Positions 52,954-59,855 of a DNA stretch of 64,000 bases are shown piece after piece; position 1 is the stretch's first letter, and every line of letters begins with the position of its first letter. Source of the DNA: Rhizobium sp. Root274 (GTDB lineage: Bacteria > Pseudomonadota > Alphaproteobacteria > Rhizobiales > Rhizobiaceae); contig NZ_LMJE01000010.1 in NCBI RefSeq assembly GCF_001429245.1, forward strand, positions 1 to 64,000, given 5' to 3'. A model generated the notes under the pieces. It ran no database searches. It was not told the origin of the DNA and saw only the letters and a program-made list of their open reading frames with translations. The translations under genes and the position numbers were made by a program.

Positions 52954-53355
52954 ATGCATTCCAGCCTCACAACCGGACTGATGACGCTGACGACCCTCGC
53001 CTTGAGCTTCGCGACGGCCTTCGCCAACGAACGTTTCACCGCGAGCGATATCCAGGAGGATATCATCGGCAAGCGCGTCTATCTTGCCGTACCCTTGGGC
53101 GGCGAGTTTCCCTTGAACTATAGAAAAAATGGCCAGGTCGACGGTTCGGGCGAAGCCCTGGGCCTCGGTCGCTTTGCCAAGCCGAATGACACCGGTCGCT
53201 GGTGGATCAAGGGTGACCGGCTCTGCCAGCAGTTTACCAGCTGGTACAAGGGCCAGCCGATGTGCTTCGAGCTGCAGCGCATCAACGACAAACAGCTCAA
53301 ATGGACGCGCGACAACGGCGATACCGGCACCGCCCGCATTGGCCGCGACATCTGA
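52954..53355 (+). CDS. Small secreted protein, hypothetical
   Basis: A 133-residue protein with a signal peptide (MHSSLTTGLMTLTTLALSF, probable cut near ATAFA-NE). The mature part holds GKRVYLAVPLGGEFPLNY, a WWIKGDRLCQQF segment and a second Cys in PMCFELQR; the two cysteines could form a disulfide. The pattern resembles short periplasmic proteins of the DUF995 kind, but I cannot confirm that. Start: ATG at 52954 with GGAGAA upstream. It lies 69 bases after pbpC and may belong to that envelope unit. Confidence 0.72.
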   Translation: MHSSLTTGLMTLTTLALSFATAFANERFTASDIQEDIIGKRVYLAVPLGGEFPLNYRKNGQVDGSGEALGLGRFAKPNDTGRWWIKGDRLCQQFTSWYKGQPMCFELQRINDKQLKWTRDNGDTGTARIGRDI

Positions 53356-53416
53356 CGACTGCTTGCCTCGATCCGACCGAAAATCTATCCTCCTTCGAAC
53401 AATGAAGGAGCAGTAG

Positions 53417-53854
53417 ATGGCTGATTTGCGCACGCGCCCCCTGGGCGCGACGGCAACGCTTGGAAGGCGCGGTTACCCGCAGATCCGTTCGGCGACAGGA
53501 GGCACGATAGACATCGTCACCGGCGCCTCCGAACCCGGCTTCAATCCGCTCGACCTTTTGCTTGCGTCTTTAGCAGCCTGCATGAGCATGAGCGCGAGGA
53601 TCGCGGCACGGGATCTGGGGCTCGCCGAGCGGATGTCAGGTTTGCGGGTCGAAGCAACTGGCGAAAAAGCCGACGAAGGTCCTTCGCGCTTCGCGGCCCT
53701 TACCGTTGTCTTCCAATTCGAGGGGAGCCTGACTGCCAAAGAGCAGCTTGAGGTCGGTCACCGCGCGGAAGAGATCTGCACCGTCAGCAACACCTTGGCC
53801 GTAAGGCCTCAAATCATGATCGACTCGTCTAGGCCGCAACCAGATCAAGGGTAA
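53417..53854 (+). CDS. OsmC-family protein
   Basis: A 145-residue OsmC/Ohr-fold protein, a family of thiol peroxidases that act on organic peroxides. The first catalytic Cys lies in LLASLAACMSMSARIAARD (about residue 55), and a second appears in EEICTVSNTL near residue 122, as the pair expected in OsmC. ATG at 53417 follows GAAGGAGCAG. Its 3' end overlaps a convergent gene by 26 bases. Confidence 0.88.
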   Translation: MADLRTRPLGATATLGRRGYPQIRSATGGTIDIVTGASEPGFNPLDLLLASLAACMSMSARIAARDLGLAERMSGLRVEATGEKADEGPSRFAALTVVFQFEGSLTAKEQLEVGHRAEEICTVSNTLAVRPQIMIDSSRPQPDQG

Positions 53855-54257
53855 GGCGATCGGGTTCCCCCTGACAAAACCGCTCGATCGCCTGTGCAAA
53901 AGGATAGGCCCGCTGGTCCTCGACCACTAGCGAAAACAGGGTCATGCAGGAGCAAAATTTCAGATCGTCGGGCGACCCGAAGATCTCGTGGAGCGAACGG
54001 TCCAGAGTGGCGAGCACCGCCTCAGTCGCCTGCACCAGGCGTGGACCCAGGATCGGATGCGCAAGATACATTCGAGCCTCCTCTGTGCCGGCAAGTCCAT
54101 AGTGACGCGCCGTGGCTGAATGGCCGAGATCACGCAGCTGCGGGAAGATGAACCACATCCAGTGGCTCTCTTTGCGGCCGCGTCGAAGCTCGGCGATCGC
54201 GCTCGCAAAAATCGGTTCCTGAGCCTGCAGGAAACGGTCAGCATCCCAAACATCCAT
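53829..54257 (-). CDS. DUF1810 family protein
   Basis: A 142-residue soluble protein of the DUF1810 (YdiL-like) family, recognised from AELRRGRKESHWMWFIFPQLRDLGHS and ARHYGLAGTEEARMYLAHPILGPRLV near the N-terminal half, and FGSPDDLKFCSCMTLF. It is a single gene, convergent with and overlapping osmC at the 3' ends. Function of the family is unknown. Confidence 0.87.
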   Translation of the reverse strand: MDVWDADRFLQAQEPIFASAIAELRRGRKESHWMWFIFPQLRDLGHSATARHYGLAGTEEARMYLAHPILGPRLVQATEAVLATLDRSLHEIFGSPDDLKFCSCMTLFSLVVEDQRAYPFAQAIERFCQGEPDRLTLDLVAA

Positions 54258-54614
54258 ATTTGATATCCTCTCAATCCTCTCAGGGTAACGCGGCAGCAGC
54301 CGTTCAGTTCTCGCAAAGACTCACGGCTTGAAATCCGGATGAGAGACACCATTTCCGCAAGACGCCTTCACACGTCTTGACCTTTTCGTGAGCTTCAGTG
54401 AGAACAAGGCGTGACGCAACGTTAAGACGTGCGATCGAACCTGGTGCCGGGCCCCTCTGGCGAGAGTTTACGGCGCTCTCGTGATGTCGGTACCGCCAGC
54501 AATCGTCAGCCGGCGGATTCAGAACACAATGACTATTCGGATCATGCTTCATGCGAAGGCGTGCAGAACGCGTCGCATGCTCAATTCATACCTCCCGATG
54601 ATGGAGGCCCAGTC
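54258..54614 (+). other. Long leader of the TerC-like gene, no gene
   Basis: A 357-base gap without a supported gene. The coding frame of the downstream protein is open for 62 codons upstream (from 54429), but its translation is hydrophilic and unlike the family. Several GC-rich inverted stretches occur around 54450-54530. TerC genes are often under the manganese yybP-ykoY riboswitch; I looked for its hallmark sequences and did not find them. Confidence 0.4.
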
Positions 54615-55718
54615 GTGACGACATCAACAGCAACAGGCGCCCAGACCACTCTCGGCTATTTCCGCTGGGCTTTCATCGTGACCATCATCGGCCTCATCCT
54701 CGGCGGCCTCCTCGGCTGGCAGATGACCGGAACCATCGGCGGCATGGCGACCGTCTTCTTCATCTGCAGCGTGCTCGCGGTTCTGGAGATCTCACTGTCT
54801 TTCGACAATGCGATCGTCAATGCGAACAAGCTGAAGGACATGACCCCCGTCTGGCAGCAACGCTTCCTGACCTGGGGGATTATCATTGCCGTCTTCGGCA
54901 TGCGCATCATCTTCCCGCTGCTGATTGTCGTGATCGCAGCAAAGATCGGCCCGATCGACGCCATCGTGCTCGCCGCCCGCGAACCGGCAGAATATGCGCG
55001 TATCATGAACGAGGCGCATCTACCCATTGCAGCCTTTGGCGGCACCTTCCTGATGATGGTGGGCCTGACCTATTTCTTCGACCATGAGAAAGACGTCCAC
55101 TGGATCGAAATTCTTGAGAAGAACATGGCCCGCTCGGCCTCGATCAAGGGCATCGAGATCGCGGTCGTCCTGTTGCTCATCCTGCTTTTCTCGAACCTTC
55201 TCGACGGTGAGGAGGCGACGACCTTCGTCTATTCGGCGATCTACGGCCTCGTGACCTTCCTGGCCGTCGAGGTCTTGGGTGGACTTTTGGACGCCTCGCA
55301 GAAGACCATGAGCGAAGCGGCCAAGGGGGGTCTCGGCGCCTTCATTTATCTCGAAGTGCTGGACGCCAGTTTCTCTTTCGACGGCGTCATCGGCGCCTTT
55401 GCGCTGACCCAGAACCTCTTTGTGATCGCGATCGGCCTTGGCATTGGCGCCATGTATGTCCGCTCGATGACCATCATGCTGGTCGAAAAGGGCACCCTCG
55501 CCGAATATCGTTATCTCGAACACGGCGCCTTCTACGCCATCCTGATCCTGTCGGTGATCATGTATGTCCAGACCCTGGTGCACATTCCGGAAGTCATCAC
55601 CGGTCTCGGCGGCGCGACCCTCATCGGCATCTCGCTCTGGTCGTCGATCCGCTACAACAGGCAGGAGCGCGAGGAAGAAGAACGCGCCGCTCGCGAAAGC
55701 GTAGCTGAAAATATCTGA
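54615..55718 (+). CDS. TerC-related DUF475 membrane protein
   Basis: An inner-membrane protein of 367 residues with about nine hydrophobic helices. TerC-family acidic motifs lie in membrane segments: LEISLSFDNAIVNANKL near residue 58 and LDASFSFDGVIGAFAL near 252, both with the SFDNA/SFDG pattern, thought to bind metal. DUF475/TerC proteins are linked to tellurite resistance and manganese export. I chose the GTG at 54615 because GGAGG lies nine bases upstream. The C-terminal tail is Glu/Arg rich and cytosolic. A strong terminator follows. Confidence 0.85.
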   Translation: MTTSTATGAQTTLGYFRWAFIVTIIGLILGGLLGWQMTGTIGGMATVFFICSVLAVLEISLSFDNAIVNANKLKDMTPVWQQRFLTWGIIIAVFGMRIIFPLLIVVIAAKIGPIDAIVLAAREPAEYARIMNEAHLPIAAFGGTFLMMVGLTYFFDHEKDVHWIEILEKNMARSASIKGIEIAVVLLLILLFSNLLDGEEATTFVYSAIYGLVTFLAVEVLGGLLDASQKTMSEAAKGGLGAFIYLEVLDASFSFDGVIGAFALTQNLFVIAIGLGIGAMYVRSMTIMLVEKGTLAEYRYLEHGAFYAILILSVIMYVQTLVHIPEVITGLGGATLIGISLWSSIRYNRQEREEEERAARESVAENI

Positions 55719-55735
55719 TTTCGTTCTTCATCAAT

Positions 55736-55774
55736 GACAAAGGCCGACGGGAAACCGTCGGCCTTTGTCGTTTT
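55736..55774. terminator. Terminator after the TerC-like gene
   Basis: A perfect 15-bp stem: GACAAAGGCCGACGG (55736-55750), GAAA loop, CCGTCGGCCTTTGTC (55755-55769), then GTTTTAG. It also faces the convergent small gene at 55793. Confidence 0.92.
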
Positions 55775-55792
55775 AGCGCGCATCATATGCCG

Positions 55793-55975
55793 TCAGTCGG
55801 GACCGACATCGGTATCTTGCGACCCCGTCTTCGGCAGCGAGCCTGCACCCGGCGTCTTCATCTGATCCTGCAGTTCCGGCTTGTCGTGCGGGCCTGCCGC
55901 CGGCAGATCTTTCGCCGTAGACCCCTTCTCGTCAGAGCCGCGTTTCTCGTGTTCAGCCGCGTTCATCGTGTTCAT
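55793..55975 (-). CDS. 60-residue hydrophilic stress protein
   Basis: A tiny, disordered-looking protein rich in Lys, Asp, Gly and Pro, with no hydrophobic core. ATG at 55975 has a strong GGAGGTG ribosome site; the open frame extends upstream but that part is a shadow. An EcfG-like promoter (56001-56026) precedes it, back to back with the promoter of the next cluster. No family recognised; hydrophilin-like behaviour is inferred from composition. Confidence 0.72.
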   Translation of the reverse strand: MNTMNAAEHEKRGSDEKGSTAKDLPAAGPHDKPELQDQMKTPGAGSLPKTGSQDTDVGPD

Positions 55976-56000
55976 CGACACCTCCATTGCTGCGGATGGA

Positions 56001-56026
56001 AACAGACGTGAGGTCGAAAGGGTTCC
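56001..56026 (-). promoter_or_regulatory. EcfG-like promoter, leftward
   Basis: On the minus strand GGAAC (56026-56022), 17 bases, TGTT (56004-56001); one base from the consensus. It drives the gene ending at 55793. The rightward -35 box begins 19 bases away. Confidence 0.6.
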
Positions 56027-56044
56027 GCTTCTGCGATCTTTTCG

Positions 56045-56069
56045 GGAACCGCGAGCCAAAATGCATGTT
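56045..56069 (+). promoter_or_regulatory. EcfG-like promoter, rightward
   Basis: GGAAC (56045-56049), 16 bases, TGTT (56066-56069); one base from the consensus. It precedes a run of four tiny genes. Confidence 0.6.
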
Positions 56070-56104
56070 GGGTTGCCATGATCATCATTGCGAGGAGACA
56101 GATC

Positions 56105-56260
56105 ATGACCACCGAAAACCACCGCCTGCAGTCGGACCCTCCCGAAGGTGATCGCACGACGATCGACCGCGAACTGGAACGTCAGGATGACAAACTCGAA
56201 GACGAGGCCGAACCGACCGAACAAGGGGTCGAGCTGGACCCGAAGAGACGCATCGACTGA
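56105..56260 (+). CDS. 51-residue acidic protein, stress cluster
   Basis: A charged, probably disordered protein (many Asp, Glu, Arg; DRTTIDRELERQDDKLEDEAE). ATG at 56105 has CGAGGAGA upstream. It is the first gene behind the rightward EcfG-like promoter and is followed after 32 bases by another small gene. No family recognised. Confidence 0.68.
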   Translation: MTTENHRLQSDPPEGDRTTIDRELERQDDKLEDEAEPTEQGVELDPKRRID

Positions 56261-56292
56261 CGCGCAATTGGTCAAGAGAGAAGGAGCATGCC

Positions 56293-56475
56293 ATGAACAG
56301 CAGACTTCCCCCCGTCCCGGAAGACAACCGAAGCCACAAGGGCACCGGCGAAACAGGCGCAGAACGCCAGACCGATGACAGGCATTTCAGCCCCGAGAAG
56401 GACCCCGATAAACTGGGTCAGCACGGCAACAGCAAGCTGAACACCACGCATCAGGGATACCAGCAGGACCGCTAG
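56293..56475 (+). CDS. 60-residue hydrophilic protein, stress cluster
   Basis: Rich in Asn, Gln, Gly, Lys and Asp, with no membrane or catalytic feature. GAAGGAG lies eight bases ahead of ATG 56293. Composition recalls hydrophilins, which protect proteins during drying. Second gene of the small-protein run; the next start lies nine bases after its stop. Confidence 0.68.
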   Translation: MNSRLPPVPEDNRSHKGTGETGAERQTDDRHFSPEKDPDKLGQHGNSKLNTTHQGYQQDR

Positions 56476-56484
56476 GAGGCCGCC

Positions 56485-56673
56485 ATGTCCACATCAACGA
56501 AGAGCCCCGAGACTATCCGGCAGGGCGGGCCGGGCGCATCACACGAGAACGCCAAGGCACCGAAGAAGGTGGAGAAGCCGCCGGAAAAATCGGATGCCAA
56601 GGCGAAAAGTGACGTATCCGGCGGTGGTGGCGAAAGGGACAGTCACCATACCCATGATGCACAGCGAAAGTGA
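56485..56673 (+). CDS. 62-residue Lys/Pro/Ser-rich protein, stress cluster
   Basis: A low-complexity, basic protein (ENAKAPKKVEKPPEKSDAK) that ends in a His/Asp tail. The ribosome site AGGAGGCCGCC is strong. Third gene of the run. No family recognised; nucleic-acid or surface binding would be a guess. Confidence 0.66.
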   Translation: MSTSTKSPETIRQGGPGASHENAKAPKKVEKPPEKSDAKAKSDVSGGGGERDSHHTHDAQRK

Positions 56674-56677
56674 CACC

Positions 56678-56950
56678 ATGAACACTGCAAACCCGCAGTT
56701 AGAAGGCCTCTATCTCGCGCTATCGGCACTGGTCCGTCAAATGATCACCAGAGGGGTCCTGTCGCAGGAAGACCTCGATGCGGCCATGGCCCAGGCGCGA
56801 GAGCAGGCCGAGGTGGATTTCAGATCCTCACCTCTGCCCGATGCCAACAGGAAGGCCGTTCTCTTCCCGATCGAGCTTCTTGCTCTTGCAGGAAAGGGTG
56901 AGGCCGAAACATTCCGGGCCCTTGCCCGCCGCGTCGCCCTCGGCACCTGA
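56678..56950 (+). CDS. 90-residue helical protein, hypothetical
   Basis: A mostly helical protein with a real hydrophobic core (LYLALSALVRQMITRGVLSQEDLDAAMAQA), unlike its disordered neighbours. I chose the ATG at 56678, five bases after the preceding stop; a start at 56657 is possible and would overlap that gene. The opening resembles the short helix pairs of SHOCT-like or subunit-assembly domains (GVLSxEDL), but I do not assert a family. Last gene of the run. Confidence 0.62.
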   Translation: MNTANPQLEGLYLALSALVRQMITRGVLSQEDLDAAMAQAREQAEVDFRSSPLPDANRKAVLFPIELLALAGKGEAETFRALARRVALGT

Positions 56951-57045
56951 GCTTCCTTCTGTGGTGGAGCGTGGCGGGCTTGCCTCGCCAGAAGCGGCAC
57001 CTACATCGGGGAGAGTTAGGCTCTACGCCAGGAGGTGAAAGTCGG

Positions 57046-57669
57046 ATGAACGAGAGTGCATCTCCCGAGCCGGGTGAAGCAACGCAGCGGCTGCGCCGCC
57101 TCAGCGAGCACGCTACGGCAGCCGGCTCCGTCAGCTTCGACGAGTTGCTCTCCACGATGGGCCGTGCCAGCATTGCCTTCGCAATCCTCATTCTCGCCCT
57201 TCCGGCACTGACACCGATACCGGGACCCTTCGGCTTTGTCTTCGGCTCCTGCCTTGCTCTGGTCTCGCTACAGATCCTTGCAGGCTATCGCCGCATCTGG
57301 CTCCCCTCCTTCCTTGGTCGACGCCGGGTGTCCGCAGAAACGATCGCGCTCATCCTCCGCTACACCGCTCCGCTCGTCACCCGTATTGAGGCATTTCTGA
57401 AGCGCAACCGCATGCGGCACCTGGCCGGACCACGTGCGCAGGCCCTCCTCGGAGTTCCGGTCCTCCTCCTTGCCATTACGGTTGCTTTGCCCATTCCCTT
57501 CGGCAATTTCCTGCCAGTTGGGGCACTCGTAATGATCGCACTTGGGCTTATCGAGCGGGACGGACTGGTGATCATGATGGGGCTCGCTCTCGCAGTGATT
57601 GCGCTCATAGCTTCCGCCGGCCTTGTCTTCGCTGCCATGCAGGGCGTGGGCTGGCTAATCACACCGTGA
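57046..57669 (+). CDS. exoD: ExoD-family membrane protein
   Basis: A 207-residue inner-membrane protein of the ExoD family, named for an exopolysaccharide and alkali-sensitivity phenotype in Sinorhizobium meliloti. The soluble N-terminus (residues 1-35) is followed by hydrophobic helices with family signatures: MGRASIAFAILILALPALTPIPGPFG near residue 38 and ALPIPFGNFLPVGALVMIALGLIERDG near 147. ATG at 57046 has AGGAGGTGAAAG upstream. Rhizobia often carry several copies. Precise function is unknown. Confidence 0.9.
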   Translation: MNESASPEPGEATQRLRRLSEHATAAGSVSFDELLSTMGRASIAFAILILALPALTPIPGPFGFVFGSCLALVSLQILAGYRRIWLPSFLGRRRVSAETIALILRYTAPLVTRIEAFLKRNRMRHLAGPRAQALLGVPVLLLAITVALPIPFGNFLPVGALVMIALGLIERDGLVIMMGLALAVIALIASAGLVFAAMQGVGWLITP

Positions 57670-57688
57670 AAATATTTCGCCGACCTGT

Positions 57689-57716
57689 GGAATAAACCCC
57701 GGGCCTGCTCCGTATA
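57689..57716 (+). promoter_or_regulatory. Probable autoregulated ECF promoter, leaderless transcript
   Basis: GGAATAA (57689-57695), 15 bases, CGTATA (57711-57716). The layout is that of ECF-type promoters, and the ATG of the sigma factor is seven bases downstream, so transcription would start at or next to the start codon. Confidence 0.6.
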
Positions 57717-57722
57717 TGGGGC

Positions 57723-58268
57723 ATGACGACGAAAGCGAACCCGTTCAACGTGATTGGCCAGCTTGCAGCTCTGCGACGCTACGCCCGTTCGCTCGTCCGC
57801 AATCCAGACGAGGCGGAAGACCTCGTGCATGACGCTCTCGTCCGCGCGCTGGAGCGCAAGTCGACCTTCCGCAGCAGCGGCAGCCTGCTCACCTGGCTGA
57901 TGTCGATCCTGCACAACACCCATATCGACCGGCTCCGCAGCGACCGTGCGAGCGATCGCAGGCATGCGGCGGCAGCTGAACTCACTGACCTCGTCACACC
58001 CGCAGGCCAGGAACACTCGGTGCGCCTCGCCCAGATTCGTGACGCATTTCTCGCTTTGCCGGAAGACCAGCGCGAGGCGCTTCATCTCGTGGCCATCGAG
58101 GAGCTGTCCTATCAGGAAGCTGCCGATGTGCTGAAAATTCCCGTGGGGACACTGATGTCCCGCATCTCAAGGGCCCGGGCGCGGTTGCGCGCCATGGAGC
58201 GCGGCGATGTGGAAGGCCCGGTACCCCATCTCCGAATCGTTGGAGGATCTCCCGATGACCAGCAATGA
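57723..58268 (+). CDS. ECF RNA polymerase sigma factor
   Basis: A 181-residue ECF sigma factor. Region 2 holds YARSLVRNPDEAEDLVHDALVRAL with the following WLMSILHNTHIDRLRSD; region 4 holds LPEDQREALHLVAIEELSYQEAADVLKIPVGTLMSRISRARARL. It overlaps the anti-sigma gene by 14 bases, so the pair is translated together. There is no ribosome site, which fits a leaderless start. It is not EcfG itself, because the partner is a membrane anti-sigma and not NepR. Confidence 0.93.
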   Translation: MTTKANPFNVIGQLAALRRYARSLVRNPDEAEDLVHDALVRALERKSTFRSSGSLLTWLMSILHNTHIDRLRSDRASDRRHAAAAELTDLVTPAGQEHSVRLAQIRDAFLALPEDQREALHLVAIEELSYQEAADVLKIPVGTLMSRISRARARLRAMERGDVEGPVPHLRIVGGSPDDQQ

Positions 58269-59028
58269 TCCCGTACTCGAAGCGGACCTGCATGCCTATG
58301 TCGATGATCAGCTCGACGTCGCCCGCCGGATCGAGGTCGAGGCCTATCTGTCGGAAAACCCCGTCACCGCTGCAAAGGTAATGGCCGATCTACGCGTTCG
58401 CGATGAACTTCGGCTGGCACTGGCCGGCCTGCCGATCACGGCACGGCAGGAAACGCGCGAGGTCGCCCGGCGGCTGGAGAATGCGCTCAACGGCCGGCGG
58501 ACCCTCGAATTCGTCCGCCGCGCTGCGGCCATTCTCGTGCTGGTCGGCGCCGGATGGGCAGCCCATGGCTGGATCGCGCCGGGCGGCGTCGGTGAAGTCG
58601 TCGCCTCCGTACCACCGCCGCAATTCGTAGAGGAAGCCATCCGCGCCCACCAGACGGCGGAACTGCGCGGACAGATGAAGTCTCAAACCGAAACCCGCAT
58701 CTTCAACGCTGCCGAGATCCGCTCGGCGACCGCCATTGTGCTGCCCGAGATGCCTGAGGTGTGGGCGATCCGCGATGCCCAGATCTTCCCCTCGGCCTAC
58801 GGCCCGAGCGTCGAGCTCGAAGTCGAGCCGGAAGCCGGCAAGCGGCTATCGCTCTTTGCCGTGCGCCCCGGAAGCTTTTCGGTGCAGCAGGTCCTGGTGA
58901 AGCAGGACGGCGACACGCAGGCCGCCTACTGGCAGATCGGCGACGTCGCTTATGCGCTGATTTCAGAAACCACCAATCCGGAAAGGCTGGCCGAACAGGC
59001 GCGCCAGCTTGCCCGTACCCTTTACTGA
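58255..59028 (+). CDS. Transmembrane anti-sigma factor
   Basis: A 257-residue protein. The cytosolic N-terminus carries the anti-sigma pattern LHAYVDDQLDVARRIEVEAYL (residues about 10-30); the zinc-binding CxxC of ZAS proteins is absent. One membrane helix (about 86-105, AAAILVLVGAGWAAHGWIA) leads to a periplasmic domain with several beta strands. ATG at 58255 follows GGAGGATC, inside the end of the sigma gene. It likely holds the sigma factor at the membrane until a periplasmic signal arrives. The signal is unknown. Confidence 0.87.
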   Translation: MTSNDPVLEADLHAYVDDQLDVARRIEVEAYLSENPVTAAKVMADLRVRDELRLALAGLPITARQETREVARRLENALNGRRTLEFVRRAAAILVLVGAGWAAHGWIAPGGVGEVVASVPPPQFVEEAIRAHQTAELRGQMKSQTETRIFNAAEIRSATAIVLPEMPEVWAIRDAQIFPSAYGPSVELEVEPEAGKRLSLFAVRPGSFSVQQVLVKQDGDTQAAYWQIGDVAYALISETTNPERLAEQARQLARTLY

Positions 59029-59050
59029 TCCAAGCAAGGAGGAAAGATCC

Positions 59051-59770
59051 ATGGATCCCATCCAGAACCGCTTCGGCTACGGGGCTCAGGCCCAGTCCGC
59101 GGCACTTTTTGACGAAGGCCTTCGCCAGCACATGCTGCGCGTCTACAACTATATGGGCCTCGGCCTTGTGATCACCGGCATCGTCGCCTTCGTCGTCAGC
59201 CAGACGCCGGCGCTCTACGTGCCGATCTTCCAGACCCCGCTGAAGTGGGTGGTGATGCTGGCGCCGCTCGCCTTCGTCTTCTTCTTCTCGTTCCGCATCC
59301 AGACCATGTCGGCCTCGACCGCACAGATCGCCTTCTGGGCCTTCTGCGCCGTGATGGGCCTGTCGCTCGCATCGGTCTTTCTGGTCTTCACCGGGACATC
59401 GATCGCACGCACCTTCTTCATAACAGCCACCATGTTCGGTGCGATGAGCCTCTACGGCTACACAACGAAGCGTGACTTGTCGAAGTTCGGTTCGTTCCTG
59501 ATGATGGGTCTGATCGGCGTCGTGATCGCGTCTGTCGTCAACATCTTCATGGGATCGAGCGCCCTGCAGTTCGCGATCTCCGTGATCGGCGTCTTCGTCT
59601 TCGTCGGCCTCACCGCCTGGGACACGCAGAACATCAAGGAGCAGTATGCTGAGAACATGGATCAGGAAAGCCAGCAGAAGCTCGCCGTCTTCGGCGCACT
59701 CTCGCTCTACCTGAACTTCGTCAACCTGTTCCAGCTGCTGCTGAGCCTGACCGGTCAGCGCGAAGAATAA
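59051..59770 (+). CDS. Bax-inhibitor-1/YccA family membrane protein (YbhL-like)
   Basis: A seven-helix inner-membrane protein of 239 residues in the BI-1 (TMBIM) family, linked to calcium leak and stress. Family marks are SAALFDEGLRQHMLRVYNYMGLGL at the start, and the C-terminal AWDTQNIKEQYAE with AVFGALSLYLNFVNLFQLLL. ATG at 59051 has AAGGAGGAAAG upstream. It begins 22 bases after the anti-sigma gene, so it may be a member of the sigma unit. A terminator follows. Confidence 0.92.
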   Translation: MDPIQNRFGYGAQAQSAALFDEGLRQHMLRVYNYMGLGLVITGIVAFVVSQTPALYVPIFQTPLKWVVMLAPLAFVFFFSFRIQTMSASTAQIAFWAFCAVMGLSLASVFLVFTGTSIARTFFITATMFGAMSLYGYTTKRDLSKFGSFLMMGLIGVVIASVVNIFMGSSALQFAISVIGVFVFVGLTAWDTQNIKEQYAENMDQESQQKLAVFGALSLYLNFVNLFQLLLSLTGQREE

Positions 59771-59804
59771 GATAACATTGCGTCGGGAGACCGCTCCAAC
59801 AGGA

Positions 59805-59838
59805 AACGCCCGGGTTTTCCCCCGGGCGTTTTATATTC
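59805..59838. terminator. Terminator after the BI-1 gene
   Basis: AACGCCCGGG (59805-59814) pairs with CCCGGGCGTT (59821-59830) around TTTTCC, then TTATATTC follows. It also faces convergent rhaI. Confidence 0.9.
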
Positions 59839-59855
59839 AGGTCGGTGGCCTTGTC

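Noticed and set aside
54258-54614. yybP-ykoY manganese riboswitch ahead of the TerC-like gene
   Set aside because: The GGGGAGTAG and paired A-rich loop hallmarks could not be found.
58990-59050. ybhL RNA motif ahead of the BI-1 gene
   Set aside because: Only 22 bases separate it from the anti-sigma gene, and no structured element is apparent there.
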